DNA of 64,000 nt from Gracilibacillus alcaliphilus. GTDB taxonomy: Bacteria; Bacillota; Bacilli; Bacillales; Amphibacillaceae. The translations under genes were made by a program, and so were the position numbers. The stretch is taken from assembly GCF_016909015.1 (NCBI RefSeq), contig NZ_JAFBFA010000014.1, forward strand, positions 1 through 64,000, written 5' to 3'. The notes beneath the pieces are model-generated. The model saw only the letters and a list, made by a program, of their open reading frames with translations. It was not told where the DNA came from and did not search any database. Shown one piece after another: positions 1-9,494 of the stretch; position 1 is the stretch's first letter, and each line of letters opens with the position of its first letter.

Positions 1-138
1 CATGAAGCCCCCCTCAAGATGAGACTTCCCATCTATTCGATAGAGTAAGATCCCTCAGAGACGATGAGGTAGATAGGTTCGGGGTGGAAGCATGGTGACA
101 TGTGTAGCTGACGAATACTAATCGATCGAGGACTTATC
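1..138 (+). rRNA. 23S ribosomal RNA, 3' end (partial)
   Basis: The first ~138 bases match the conserved 3' end of Bacillus 23S rRNA, including the stretch ending in GATCGAGGACTTA near 124-137. The gene begins outside the window. A 5S gene follows about 65 bases later, the usual 23S-5S order. The exact 3' end is uncertain by a few bases. Confidence 0.93.
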
Positions 139-202
139 TATACACCTTTTGTTTGACCTTGTCTTTCTTATCTAGTTTTTAGGGTATATATCCTATATAT
201 AG

Positions 203-317
203 TCTGGTGGCAATAGCGAAGAGGTCACACCTGTTCCCATGCCGAACACAGCAGTTAAGCTCTTCAGCGCTCATGGTAGTTGGGTTTACCCCTGCGAGAG
301 TAGGACGTTGCCAGGCA
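203..317 (+). rRNA. 5S ribosomal RNA
   Basis: About 115 bases starting TCTGGTGGC and ending GCCAGGCA. The ends pair, and the conserved interior CCCATGCCGAACACAG of bacterial 5S rRNA is present. It is the last gene of this rRNA operon; no tRNA gene follows before the terminator. Confidence 0.95.
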
Positions 318-322
318 CTTAC

Positions 323-357
323 AAAAACTCCTTAGTACATACACTAAGGAGTTTTTT
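323..357 (+). terminator. rRNA operon terminator
   Basis: Perfect hairpin AACTCCTTAG / CTAAGGAGTT with an 8-base loop, followed by a T run, just after 5S rRNA. Confidence 0.93.
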
Positions 358-516
358 GTGTTTAATCATTACGCCTTATCTGCTATCCTAATATGTAAGA
401 AATAAGTAGATATGCATGTTATGTTATCCCGGCTAAGCATTACTAGCCATTGGCAGGGAGAAATTCTATTCTGACAAAAGGCAGACTTTATCGCCATATC
501 GAGGAGGAAATAAACA

Positions 517-1683
517 ATGGAAAAAATAAAACAATTAACGGAAGCAAATTATGAAGAAGTATTAGCACTAAATCAATACGCTTTCCAATATACATTAACA
601 GAAGAAGAGAAAGCTCGTTACAAAAAGAAAATGACAAATCATACGATTTTGGGCTGGATGGAATTGGATGAACTAGCAGCCAAAGTACATATTATTCCTT
701 TTCAAGTATATATTCATCGTGAGTTGATGGAAATGGGTGGAATAGCTGCAGTTGCGTCTTGGCCAGAACAACGCAGAGGAGGAAAAGTGAAACAGCTTTT
801 ACAAGAGGCCTTGCAAATTATGAAAAGGGAAGGAAAAACTTTATCTTATCTACATCCTTTCTCTGTGCCATTTTATCGTAAATATGGCTGGGAGCTTGCT
901 TTTGACAACTTAGCTTCTTATATTCCAATTAAACATTTTCGAAAAGATTGGGGGAGCACAGGAACAGTTAGCCGATTGACTAAGAGCAGTGAAACGATAG
1001 CTTTACTGCAAGGGGTATACACTGCTTATGCCAAAACATTTAGCGGTACACTGAATAGAACAGAGCACTGGTGGGACATCATTTTAAATGACAAGGATCA
1101 AATAGCAGTCGCAAACCTGCAATCGCCAGAAGCTTACGTTATATATGAGATGAAAGGTAATGTTTTTCATGTAAAAGATGCCGCCTTTTCTACATTAAAT
1201 GGACGAAAACAATTACTGGCGTTTATCGGTAACCATGATTCAATGGCAGAACATGTACAATGGCAGATGGCAGTTAATGATCCATTACCACTGCTTACAG
1301 AAGAACCACGATTTGAACAAAAACGAAGTCCTTATTTTATGGCACGAATCGTAGATGTGGAGGGGTTTTTACGTCAGTATCCATTTGCTGAAACCAGTTA
1401 TGAGGCAGAACTTACAATAGCAGTGCAAGATGATTTTCTCCCTGAGAATACGGGACAATACCGATTAAGCATTAATCAGCGGCAAATAACAGTGACAACA
1501 GTAACGTCTGCTAAAACAGCAGATATAGTTATGGATGTTCAGCAACTCGTACAAATTCTTTTAGGGTATAAAAGACCTCAAGAATTATCAGCTGCAGATC
1601 TTATAAAAGGAGAGGCTCCCTCCATTGAGCTGTTGGAAGCAATCACTCCGAGAGCACAAACATTCCTCCCTGATTTCTTTTAA
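517..1683 (+). CDS. GNAT-family N-acetyltransferase with C-terminal SCP2-like domain (Eis type)
   Basis: 388 aa; the start is an ATG preceded by a strong AGGAGGAAAT site. The N-terminal half carries a GNAT fold: the acetyl-CoA loop is seen in AAVASWPEQRRGGKVKQLL (about residues 76-94) and is followed by HPFSVPFYRKYGWE. The C-terminal third resembles the sterol-carrier-like domain of Eis proteins (ADIVMDVQQLVQILLGY). Eis enzymes acetylate amines such as aminoglycosides or protein lysines; the substrate here cannot be read from sequence. It stands alone between the rRNA operon and ctsR and has no counterpart at this place in B. subtilis. Family call firm, function open. Confidence 0.85.
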   Translation: MEKIKQLTEANYEEVLALNQYAFQYTLTEEEKARYKKKMTNHTILGWMELDELAAKVHIIPFQVYIHRELMEMGGIAAVASWPEQRRGGKVKQLLQEALQIMKREGKTLSYLHPFSVPFYRKYGWELAFDNLASYIPIKHFRKDWGSTGTVSRLTKSSETIALLQGVYTAYAKTFSGTLNRTEHWWDIILNDKDQIAVANLQSPEAYVIYEMKGNVFHVKDAAFSTLNGRKQLLAFIGNHDSMAEHVQWQMAVNDPLPLLTEEPRFEQKRSPYFMARIVDVEGFLRQYPFAETSYEAELTIAVQDDFLPENTGQYRLSINQRQITVTTVTSAKTADIVMDVQQLVQILLGYKRPQELSAADLIKGEAPSIELLEAITPRAQTFLPDFF

Positions 1684-1821
1684 AGAGGATGTTCATGCAC
1701 TTTAAGGTCGTAAATAACCTCTTAAAAGTAATGGACCACGGAGTAGTTATGCTTGATGCGAGGACTACGAAGAGTTCATTAATATAATACAAATAAACTT
1801 TTGCTTCCCGTCAATCTGTGT

Positions 1822-1894
1822 TTGACTGTCGAAAAGAAAGGTTATACTAAAAAGGGATTAAATTGTTTTCAATTAGAAGAAGTTACAGTATAAT
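1822..1894 (+). promoter_or_regulatory. Two candidate sigma-A promoters of the ctsR operon
   Basis: Upstream candidate: TTGACT (1822-1827), 15-bp spacer, TATACT (1843-1848). Downstream candidate: TTTTCA (1866-1871), 17-bp spacer, TATAAT (1889-1894). The CtsR operator follows the second by 8 bases. Which one is used cannot be told from sequence. Confidence 0.6.
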
Positions 1895-1902
1895 ATAAGT
1901 AT

Positions 1903-1919
1903 AGTCAAATATAGTCAAA
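1903..1919 (+). promoter_or_regulatory. CtsR operator (tandem heptads)
   Basis: AGTCAAA-TAT-AGTCAAA is an exact match to the CtsR consensus, two direct RGTCAAA heptads separated by 3 bases. It lies 9 bases after the -10 at 1889-1894, where bound CtsR would block initiation. This implies autoregulated, heat-inducible expression of ctsR-mcsA-mcsB-clpC. Confidence 0.93.
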
Positions 1920-1939
1920 GTCAGATTGGAGGAGGGAAA

Positions 1940-2404
1940 ATGCGTAATATTTCAGATATTATAGAACAATATTTGAAAGAAATTATGTATGATAATCAAC
2001 ATCAAATTATTGAAATCAAACGAAGTGAAATTGCGAATCGATTTGAATGTGTGCCCTCTCAGATAAATTATGTCATCAATACGCGCTTTACGTTAGAGAA
2101 AGGTTATTTAGTGGAAAGTAAACGTGGAGGCGGCGGATATATTCGAATCAGCCGTATTACCAATAAGGACAAAGCGAAATTAATTGATGATATTATTGAG
2201 CTTATTTACCCTGCACTATCACAGCAGAAAGCCCATAATATTTTGGATCGCTTAGTGGAAGAAGAGCTGATTACAGTGAGGGAAGCGAAATTGATGAAGA
2301 GTGCAATTGACCGTGATACCTTAGTATTACAATTGCCATTACGCGATGAAATGCGCGCCAGAATACTCGCATCTATGCTTCATGCATTGAAATATCATTC
2401 TTAG
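1940..2404 (+). CDS. ctsR: CtsR, repressor of class III heat-shock genes
   Basis: 154 aa, family length. The N-terminal winged helix-turn-helix (about residues 25-75) binds tandem heptads. The wing RGGGGYIRI (62-70) is the glycine-rich region that senses temperature, and its Arg62 is the position known as a target of McsB phosphorylation in a Geobacillus homologue. The C-terminal part is the helical dimer/McsB-interacting domain. First gene of the ctsR-mcsA-mcsB-clpC operon, behind its own operator at 1903-1919; start set by GGAGGAGG. Confidence 0.97.
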   Translation: MRNISDIIEQYLKEIMYDNQHQIIEIKRSEIANRFECVPSQINYVINTRFTLEKGYLVESKRGGGGYIRISRITNKDKAKLIDDIIELIYPALSQQKAHNILDRLVEEELITVREAKLMKSAIDRDTLVLQLPLRDEMRARILASMLHALKYHS

Positions 2405-2416
2405 GAGGTGTATGAT

Positions 2417-2962
2417 GTGGAATGTCAAGAATGTCAGGAACGGCAAGCGACAGTTCATTTTACACAGGTAATTAACGGTGAGAAGATGGAAGTACATCTA
2501 TGCCAACAGTGTGCGAAAGAGAAGGGCTATGTCTCTCAGGATGACGATCCGTACTCTTTACACCATTTGTTATCAGGACTTTTCCATCAAAAGGCAAACA
2601 CATTGTCTCATTCCTCACAGCAAGCTCATTCATATCAGGAATTAGTTTGCGACAAATGCGGAATGACATATCCACAGTTTCTTAAAATTGGAAAATTCGG
2701 CTGTGCCCATTGTTATGACACATTTTCGGAACATCTGGATCCTTTGTTTCGCAAAGTTCATAGTGGTAATACGACACATGAAGGAAAGGTGCCAAAAAGA
2801 ACCGGTTCAGATATACATCATCGAAAACAGCTGCGCCATTTAAAACTGTCCTTGCAGCAGGCTATAGCCGCTGAAGCATTTGAGGAGGCTGCTAGATTGC
2901 GAGATCAAATCAAAGCAATGGAGAAGCGTACTGAGGAGCAAGAGGAAGGTGATAAGCAATGA
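2417..2962 (+). CDS. mcsA: McsA, zinc-binding activator of McsB arginine kinase
   Basis: 181 aa from the GTG at 2417, chosen because AGGAGGTG lies at 2403-2410 and homologues begin M-x-C-Q-E-C. It has two paired zinc knuckles: CQEC/CQQC near the N-terminus, then CDKC/CAHC. A C-terminal UVR motif (AAEAFEEAARLRDQI) is present. In this family McsA activates McsB and links it to CtsR and ClpC. The end overlaps the mcsB start by 4 bases, indicating translational coupling. Confidence 0.94.
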   Translation: MECQECQERQATVHFTQVINGEKMEVHLCQQCAKEKGYVSQDDDPYSLHHLLSGLFHQKANTLSHSSQQAHSYQELVCDKCGMTYPQFLKIGKFGCAHCYDTFSEHLDPLFRKVHSGNTTHEGKVPKRTGSDIHHRKQLRHLKLSLQQAIAAEAFEEAARLRDQIKAMEKRTEEQEEGDKQ

Positions 2963-4035
2963 GCCTGGAACATTTTATGAGTGAGGCGGTCAGTCCATGG
3001 TTAAAAGAAGATGGTCCTGATAGTGATATTGTAATGAGCAGCCGTATTCGTTTAGCTCGAAATTTCTCTGCCTATCCTTTTCCATTAATTGCAGGCGATG
3101 AGCAAATGGAGCATATACTTCATATTATGCTAAATATCTTTGACCAACGTTCGTTTGCAGACTATAAAAAACTAGAGTTTGTCAAGATGTCAGACTTAAA
3201 AGCGATAGAAAAGCAAGTTCTTGTAGAGAAGCATTTGATTAGTCCGCATTTAGCAGATAAATCAGATTATGGGGCTGTGCTTATTTCAGAAAATGAGCAA
3301 GTCTCTATTATGATTAACGAAGAAGATCATATTAGGGCACAGTTATACTTCCCTGGATTCCAACTCGGGGGAGCGCTTGAGCAGGCATTTCAGCTGGATG
3401 ATTGGTTAGAGGAGAAGGTTGATTATGCTTTTGATGAGGATAGAGGGTATTTAACATGCTGTCCTACTAATGTTGGCACAGGTTTGAGGGCTTCTGTGAT
3501 GATGCATTTGCCAGCATTGGCTATTACTCGTAAAATTAACCGGTTGATTCCTGCTATTAATCAGTTAGGCTTGGCGGTCCGAGGTATATATGGAGAGGGC
3601 AGCGAAGCTTTAGGTAATATTTTTCAGATCTCTAATCAAATTACGTTAGGCCGGTCTGAAGAAGATATTATCGAAGATTTAAAAGGAGTGGTTGAGCAGC
3701 TGATTGAACATGAGCGACAAGCTAGAAGAGTCTTGGTAGAGCAATCTCCACTTGAACTGGAGAATCGCTTGTTCCGTTCACTGGGTGTTTTACAGCATAG
3801 CCGGATTATTGAGTCCAAAGAAACCGCCAAATGTCTGTCAGATGTGAGATTAGCTATTGACCTTGGATTTATTAATAATATATCGAAGTCAATTTTAAAT
3901 GAACTGGTGGTGTTAACGCAGCCGGCTTTTCTGCAGCAATATGCGAAGCGGCGGTTATCGCCAAATGAACGAGATGTATTTAGGGCTTCTGTGATACGGG
4001 AGCGACTTAATATGGAACAGAAGGAGGAATTGTAA
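2959..4035 (+). CDS. mcsB: McsB, protein arginine kinase
   Basis: 358 aa, guanido-phosphotransferase fold. SSRIRLARN (27-35) is in the ATP-binding region; NEEDH (120-124) carries the catalytic glutamate, and CPTNVGT (168-174) holds the signature cysteine. The C-terminal RDVFRA (338-343) matches the RDxxRA pocket that senses phospho-arginine in B. subtilis McsB. It marks proteins with phospho-arginine for degradation by ClpC-ClpP and inactivates CtsR under heat. Overlaps mcsA by 4 bases; clpC follows after 1 base. Confidence 0.97.
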   Translation: MSLEHFMSEAVSPWLKEDGPDSDIVMSSRIRLARNFSAYPFPLIAGDEQMEHILHIMLNIFDQRSFADYKKLEFVKMSDLKAIEKQVLVEKHLISPHLADKSDYGAVLISENEQVSIMINEEDHIRAQLYFPGFQLGGALEQAFQLDDWLEEKVDYAFDEDRGYLTCCPTNVGTGLRASVMMHLPALAITRKINRLIPAINQLGLAVRGIYGEGSEALGNIFQISNQITLGRSEEDIIEDLKGVVEQLIEHERQARRVLVEQSPLELENRLFRSLGVLQHSRIIESKETAKCLSDVRLAIDLGFINNISKSILNELVVLTQPAFLQQYAKRRLSPNERDVFRASVIRERLNMEQKEEL

Positions 4036-4036
4036 C

Positions 4037-6484
4037 ATGATGTTTGAACGTTTTACAGAACGGGCTCAGAAGGTATTGGCACTATCCCAAGAGGAAGCAG
4101 TGCGTTTAGGACATAATAATATAGGCACAGAACATATTCTCTTAGGCTTGGTAAGTGAAGGAGAGGGGATTGCTGCCAAAGCACTTCAGGCTATCGGCCT
4201 TGGTGCAGATAAGATTCGTAATGAAGTAGAAGCCCTTATCGGAAAAGGTAATCAAGTATCCCAGACTATTCACTACACTCCTCGTGCCAAAAAGGTGATT
4301 GAGTTATCCATGGATGAAGCTCGTAAATTGGGACATTCTTATGTAGGTACAGAGCATATCCTTCTGGGCCTTATTCGTGAAGGAGAAGGGGTAGCCGCCC
4401 GCGTCCTTAATAACTTGGGTGTAAGTCTTAATAAAGCCCGTCAACAGGTTTTACAGCTGCTGGGCAGTACAGAAACAAACTCACAGAACAGCCGCAATAC
4501 GCAGAATAATAATGCCAGCACACCAACACTTGACTCCTTAGCTCGTGATCTGACAGCTATTGCAAAAGAAGGTAATATCGATCCGGTTATTGGCAGGGCC
4601 AAAGAAATTGAGCGTGTTATTCAAGTATTAAGCAGGCGTACGAAGAACAACCCTGTACTCATTGGTGAGCCTGGTGTAGGTAAGACAGCTGTGGCGGAAG
4701 GGCTGGCTCAGCAGATTGTCCAAAACGAGGTGCCAGAAACGTTACGGGAAAAGCGTGTCATGACATTAGATATGGGAACGGTTGTTGCTGGTACGAAATA
4801 CCGCGGGGAATTTGAAGATCGTCTGAAAAAGGTAATGGAAGAAATTCGTCAAGCCAATAATGTGATTTTATTTATTGATGAGTTACACACTTTAATTGGT
4901 GCCGGCGGGGCGGAAGGTGCGATTGATGCTTCTAATATTCTGAAGCCATCATTAGCACGCGGAGAGCTGCAATGTATCGGCGCAACTACATTGGATGAGT
5001 ATCGTAAATATATTGAGAAAGATGCCGCCTTAGAACGTCGTTTCCAGCCGATTCAAGTGGATGAGCCGACTGTGGAAGAAGCAGTACAAATACTTCGGGG
5101 ATTAAGAGATCGCTATGAGGCACACCATCGTGTAACAATTACCGACGCAGCGATTGAAGCAGCCGCTAAATTCTCTGATCGTTATATTACAGACCGTTTC
5201 CTGCCAGATAAAGCAATAGACTTAATTGATGAGGCAGCATCGAAAGTTCGTTTGCGTTCTTATACGACTCCGCCTAACCTAAAAGAATTAGAGAATCAAT
5301 TAGAAGAGGTGCGTAAAGAGAAGGATGCCGCTGTTCAAAGCCAGGAATTTGAGAAAGCTGCGGCACTTCGAGATACAGAACAACAATTGAAAAAGGAATT
5401 GGAACAGACAGAGGCCAAATGGAAGGAAAAACAAGGACAGGAGAACTCAGAAGTAACGGTTGAGGATATTGCCAGTGTAGTTTCCATTTGGACGGGAGTC
5501 CCGGTTTCGGCTTTAACAAAGGACGAAAGTGAGCGTCTATTAAATATGGAAGAGATCTTACATGACCGTTTGATTGGTCAAGAAGAGGCTGTTAAAGCGG
5601 TATCGAAGGCAATTCGCCGTGCTCGCGCTGGTCTGAAGGATCCGAAACGACCAATAGGTTCTTTCATTTTCTTAGGTCCAACTGGTGTCGGGAAAACAGA
5701 ATTGGCACGTGCATTGGCAGAATCCATGTTTGGCGATGAGGATGCTATGATTCGGATTGATATGTCGGAATATATGGAGAAACATGCAACCTCCAGGTTA
5801 GTTGGTTCCCCTCCAGGTTATGTTGGATATGAAGAAGGCGGACAATTAACAGAAAAGGTTCGCAGAAAACCTTATTCCGTTGTTTTATTAGATGAAGTGG
5901 AGAAGGCTCATCCCGAGGTATTCAATATCTTGCTGCAAGTACTAGAAGATGGGCGCTTAACAGATTCGAAAGGTCGTACCGTAGATTTTCGGAATACGGT
6001 TCTGATTATGACATCCAATGTTGGAGCTAGTGAATTAAAACGTAATAAATATGTAGGCTTCAGCCTTGGTGAGGAAGAACAGAACTACAAAGATATGCGT
6101 TCCAAGGTTACTGCAGAATTGAAAAAGGCATTCCGTCCTGAATTCTTGAATCGAATTGATGAAACGATTGTCTTCCATTCTCTAGAGCGTAAACATATGA
6201 AAGATATTGTAGAATTAATGGTGAAAGAACTGCAGAAGCGACTAGTCGAACAGGGTATAGAATTCGAATTATCTGATCAAGCTGTTGAAAAAATCGCCAA
6301 TGAAGGTTTTGATCCAGAGTATGGTGCAAGACCATTACGCCGGTCGATTCAAAAGAACGTTGAGGATCTGCTTTCTGAGGAGTTACTAAAAGGTAATATT
6401 AACAAAGGTCAGAAAGTCAAAATTGATATAGATAAATCGGAACAATTCGCCGTAAGCATTGTGGAAGATATAGGTGTATCATAA
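4037..6484 (+). CDS. clpC: ClpC, AAA+ unfoldase of the ClpCP protease
   Basis: 815 aa. Two N-terminal Clp repeats (about 1-145) form the adaptor and phospho-arginine docking domain. AAA1 has Walker A GEPGVGKT. The middle domain contains a UVR-like coiled coil (about 415-455), where adaptors such as McsB or MecA bind. AAA2 has Walker A GPTGVGKT, and a YVGF loop in its later part is the ClpP-docking tripeptide. A linker of N, S, Q and T (about 153-165) separates N-domain and AAA1. Last gene of the CtsR operon, closed by a strong terminator. Confidence 0.97.
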   Translation: MMFERFTERAQKVLALSQEEAVRLGHNNIGTEHILLGLVSEGEGIAAKALQAIGLGADKIRNEVEALIGKGNQVSQTIHYTPRAKKVIELSMDEARKLGHSYVGTEHILLGLIREGEGVAARVLNNLGVSLNKARQQVLQLLGSTETNSQNSRNTQNNNASTPTLDSLARDLTAIAKEGNIDPVIGRAKEIERVIQVLSRRTKNNPVLIGEPGVGKTAVAEGLAQQIVQNEVPETLREKRVMTLDMGTVVAGTKYRGEFEDRLKKVMEEIRQANNVILFIDELHTLIGAGGAEGAIDASNILKPSLARGELQCIGATTLDEYRKYIEKDAALERRFQPIQVDEPTVEEAVQILRGLRDRYEAHHRVTITDAAIEAAAKFSDRYITDRFLPDKAIDLIDEAASKVRLRSYTTPPNLKELENQLEEVRKEKDAAVQSQEFEKAAALRDTEQQLKKELEQTEAKWKEKQGQENSEVTVEDIASVVSIWTGVPVSALTKDESERLLNMEEILHDRLIGQEEAVKAVSKAIRRARAGLKDPKRPIGSFIFLGPTGVGKTELARALAESMFGDEDAMIRIDMSEYMEKHATSRLVGSPPGYVGYEEGGQLTEKVRRKPYSVVLLDEVEKAHPEVFNILLQVLEDGRLTDSKGRTVDFRNTVLIMTSNVGASELKRNKYVGFSLGEEEQNYKDMRSKVTAELKKAFRPEFLNRIDETIVFHSLERKHMKDIVELMVKELQKRLVEQGIEFELSDQAVEKIANEGFDPEYGARPLRRSIQKNVEDLLSEELLKGNINKGQKVKIDIDKSEQFAVSIVEDIGVS

Positions 6485-6486
6485 GA

Positions 6487-6519
6487 AAATCGGAAGGGTA
6501 TTTATCCTTCCGATTTTTT
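6487..6519 (+). terminator. Terminator of the ctsR operon
   Basis: Hairpin AATCGGAAGG / CCTTCCGATT with a short loop and a T6 run, starting 3 bases after the clpC stop. It uncouples radA from the stress operon, so radA needs its own promoter; a TATAAT at 6698-6703 just upstream of radA fits. Confidence 0.92.
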
Positions 6520-6720
6520 ACCACTATATATAGATACTCAACTTTCGCACCTAGAAAAACTGTATACTGTCCATAGACACAAGTATTTGTAGTTATTTCA
6601 GGGAAAAGAGCAAAATTATTGATAAATTCTACACTTTTTACATACACCTTTAACTAAATTGATAGATCTCTGTAACTTATGCGGGGGAAATTTCGTATAT
6701 AATAGAGAGGGGAGATACCA

Positions 6721-8091
6721 ATGGCTAAACGAAAATCCAAGTTTGTCTGTCAATCTTGTGGGTATGAATCACCAAAATGGATGGGAAAATGCCCTGGTTG
6801 TCATCAATGGAATACATTAGTAGAAGAAATAGAAGCAACGAAAAGTGCCAGAGGAAACTGGACTAAAGACAGCACGGCTGCACGGAAGCCAGAAAAGCTA
6901 GCCAACATACAATTACAAGATGAGCCGCGAATGAAAACACAAATGCAGGAATTAAATCGAGTATTAGGCGGAGGGATTGTGCCAGGCTCTTTGGTTTTAA
7001 TTGGCGGTGATCCAGGTATCGGTAAGTCAACCCTCTTACTGCAGGTGTCACATCAATTAGCGTTAGACAAGTTAGACGTGTTGTATATCTCTGGAGAGGA
7101 ATCGGCTAGACAGACGAAGCTAAGAGCAGATCGTTTAGGTATAGCTTCTGACAGCTTATATGTCCTGTCAGAAACTAATATGCTGGATATTGCCAATCAG
7201 ATCGATCAGTTGAATCCTAGCTTTGTGGTCATTGATTCGATCCAAACTATTTTCAAAGAAGAGGTCACCAGTGCTCCAGGAAGTGTCTCGCAAGTACGTG
7301 AATGTACAAGTGAATTACTACGGATTGCAAAGCAGAAACATTTGCCGATTTTTATTGTTGGACATGTGACGAAAGAAGGATCTATCGCTGGGCCAAGGCT
7401 TTTAGAGCATATGGTAGACGCCGTTCTATACTTTGAAGGGGAACGACATCACACCTTCCGAATTTTACGAGGTGTCAAAAATCGGTTTGGCAGTACAAAT
7501 GAAATGGGTATATTTGAAATGAAGGAAGAAGGTTTAGTAGAAGTACTTAATCCTTCTGAAGTTTTCTTAGAAGAAAGGTCTCAAGGGGCAGCAGGGTCGA
7601 CGATTGTGGCTTCAATGGAAGGAACAAGACCTGTATTAGTCGAGATTCAATCTTTGATCTCACCGACAAGTTTCGGTAATCCAAGAAGGATGGCGACAGG
7701 GATTGATCATAACCGTGTACCATTATTAATGGCCGTATTAGAGAAACGGGTAGGTTTAATGCTTCAGAATCAGGATGCTTATGTGAAGGTAGCTGGCGGT
7801 GTCAAATTAGATGAGCCTGCGATTGATTTAGCAGTGGCCATCAGCATTGCTTCCAGCTTCCGCGATAAATCTCCTCAAACCGATGATGTATTAATTGGTG
7901 AGGTTGGCTTAACCGGAGAAATACGCCGGGTATCGCGTATCGAACAGCGAGTGCAAGAAGCGGCTAAATTAGGCTTTAAACGGGCGATTATTCCCGCCAA
8001 GAATATGGACGGCTGGACTGCTCCGAAACATATTGAGATTATTGGCGTTCAGTCAGTACAAGAGGCAATTAAAGTGACCTTGGGAGATTAG
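6721..8091 (+). CDS. radA: RadA/Sms, DNA branch-migration ATPase
   Basis: 456 aa. N-terminal zinc finger with C10, C13, C24 and C27. RecA-like ATPase core with Walker A GGDPGIGKST (about 95-104) and the RadA-specific KNRFG motif. The C-terminal domain resembles Lon protease, with the RadA version lacking protease function. Helps process recombination intermediates. TATAAT at 6698-6703 lies very near the start, implying a short leader. In Bacillus radA is normally followed by disA; here yacL follows directly. Confidence 0.96.
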   Translation: MAKRKSKFVCQSCGYESPKWMGKCPGCHQWNTLVEEIEATKSARGNWTKDSTAARKPEKLANIQLQDEPRMKTQMQELNRVLGGGIVPGSLVLIGGDPGIGKSTLLLQVSHQLALDKLDVLYISGEESARQTKLRADRLGIASDSLYVLSETNMLDIANQIDQLNPSFVVIDSIQTIFKEEVTSAPGSVSQVRECTSELLRIAKQKHLPIFIVGHVTKEGSIAGPRLLEHMVDAVLYFEGERHHTFRILRGVKNRFGSTNEMGIFEMKEEGLVEVLNPSEVFLEERSQGAAGSTIVASMEGTRPVLVEIQSLISPTSFGNPRRMATGIDHNRVPLLMAVLEKRVGLMLQNQDAYVKVAGGVKLDEPAIDLAVAISIASSFRDKSPQTDDVLIGEVGLTGEIRRVSRIEQRVQEAAKLGFKRAIIPAKNMDGWTAPKHIEIIGVQSVQEAIKVTLGD

Positions 8092-8333
8092 AGACAGGAT
8101 GTTAACTTGATCGGCTGCTCAGGTATCTGTGCTGGACCCTGATAAGCTGGTCTCGGTTTTATCAGAAGTTATTTTCAGCAGTCCTATTTTTTGGACAAGC
8201 TTATAAAACTAGATTGTGTATAGGACTGCAGACAGCTATTACATCATTACAACAAGAAACTGGATAAGAAATTAAGTCTTGGATGTTTAAAATAAAGCTA
8301 GATGGAGAGAATACTAAATAGGAGGTGACCGTG
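8092..8333 (+). other. radA-yacL spacer where disA is expected
   Basis: About 240 bases with no open frame resembling DisA and no recognisable DGA or RHR diadenylate cyclase motif remnant. It has two loosely complementary stretches (GGACCCTGATAAG and CTTATAAAACTAG areas) but no clear terminator. In B. subtilis and many relatives disA (about 1.07 kb) fills this place. Confidence 0.8.
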
Positions 8334-9437
8334 GTGCTAAAACGTTTTGTACAAATTTTCTTTATTATTGCTGGTGGTACAGCAGGATATTTGTATATCC
8401 CGCTTTTACTAGAGTTAGTAGGTTTTGGTGAAGGAACATGGATTAGATCTGAATATGTAGCACCCTATGTTGGTTTAGTGGTTGGAGCAATCATATTATT
8501 TATTTTATCTCTATGGGTTTCAGATTACTTTATCCGGTTTTTTGGTTGGGTAGAAGAAATATTAATGAAAGCTCCAGTAGGCGATTTATTATTTGGTAGT
8601 TTAGGTATTATCATTGGTTTAATTATAGCTTACTTCTTGACTATTCCGATCCAAGCAATAGAAATTCGCATCATTTCGCAAATCGTACCTATCTTTTTGA
8701 GTTTGTTATTAGCCTATTTCGGTTTTCAGGTAGGTTTTAAGCGCAGGGATGAATTCCTGAATTTATTAACCTTGCCAAAGAAGGAAAAGAAAAAGGCACA
8801 GCCATCTGAAGAAATTAGTCAAGAGGTGCCGAAACCTAAAATTTTAGATACTAGTGTCATTATCGATGGGCGTATTGCGGACATTTGTCAAACGAGCTTC
8901 TTAGAAGGAACGATTATTATTCCTCAGTTTGTCTTAGAAGAACTGCAGCATATAGCTGATTCTTCTGATTCCTTGAAGCGTAATCGCGGACGCAGAGGAT
9001 TAGATATTCTTAATCGAATCCAAAAAGATCTACCCATCAAAGTAGAGATTTATGAAGGGGACTTCGAAGAGATCAGCGAAGTTGACAGTAAACTGGTGAA
9101 ACTGGCGAAGGTGATGAATGGTATTGTTGTAACGAATGATTTTAACTTAAATAAAGTTTGTGAATTTCAAAAAGTTCCCGTTTTAAACATCAATGACTTA
9201 GCTAATGCAGTGAAGCCAATTGTCTTGCCGGGTGAAGAATTAATGGTCCAAGTGATTAAAGATGGGAAAGAACAGAATCAAGGGGTGGCTTACTTGGATG
9301 ACGGTACGATGATTGTTGTCGAGGAAGGAAAGAACTACATCGGACAGAATATCGGTGTTGTCATCACTAGTGTATTGCAGACATCAGCTGGCCGGATGAT
9401 TTTTGCAAAACCAAAATTGCTTGAAAAAGCCTTGTAA
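8334..9437 (+). CDS. yacL: YacL, PIN/TRAM-domain membrane protein
   Basis: 367 aa from the GTG at 8334; GTG triplets at 8325 and 8331 lie inside or too close to the GGAGGTG site, and homologues begin MLKR. Four N-terminal membrane helices (about 5-25, 40-62, 80-100, 108-128) precede a PIN nuclease domain starting KILDTSVIIDGR. Acidic residues in DTSVIIDGR and TNDFN would bind metal. A C-terminal TRAM RNA-binding domain follows (GEELMVQVIKDGKEQNQGVA). The family is presumed to be a membrane-anchored RNase; its role is not established. Confidence 0.92.
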   Translation: MLKRFVQIFFIIAGGTAGYLYIPLLLELVGFGEGTWIRSEYVAPYVGLVVGAIILFILSLWVSDYFIRFFGWVEEILMKAPVGDLLFGSLGIIIGLIIAYFLTIPIQAIEIRIISQIVPIFLSLLLAYFGFQVGFKRRDEFLNLLTLPKKEKKKAQPSEEISQEVPKPKILDTSVIIDGRIADICQTSFLEGTIIIPQFVLEELQHIADSSDSLKRNRGRRGLDILNRIQKDLPIKVEIYEGDFEEISEVDSKLVKLAKVMNGIVVTNDFNLNKVCEFQKVPVLNINDLANAVKPIVLPGEELMVQVIKDGKEQNQGVAYLDDGTMIVVEEGKNYIGQNIGVVITSVLQTSAGRMIFAKPKLLEKAL

Positions 9438-9462
9438 AAAAGGTATAACTTATAAAGGGTAT

Positions 9463-9494
9463 AAAAAAGTGATAACCTTGGTTATCACTTTTTT
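9463..9494 (+). terminator. Terminator after yacL
   Basis: Hairpin AAGTGATAAC / GTTATCACTT with a 4-base loop, flanked by A6 and T6 tracts, so it could act on both strands. ispD must start from a new promoter; TATAAT at 9603-9608 is the only clear candidate -10. Confidence 0.9.

Noticed and set aside
1684..1730. Hairpin AAGAGG/CCTCTT after the GNAT gene as a terminator
   Set aside because: Stem of six pairs with a 28-base loop and no T run; its GAGGATGTTCATGCAC start recalls the repeat family but is too decayed to call.
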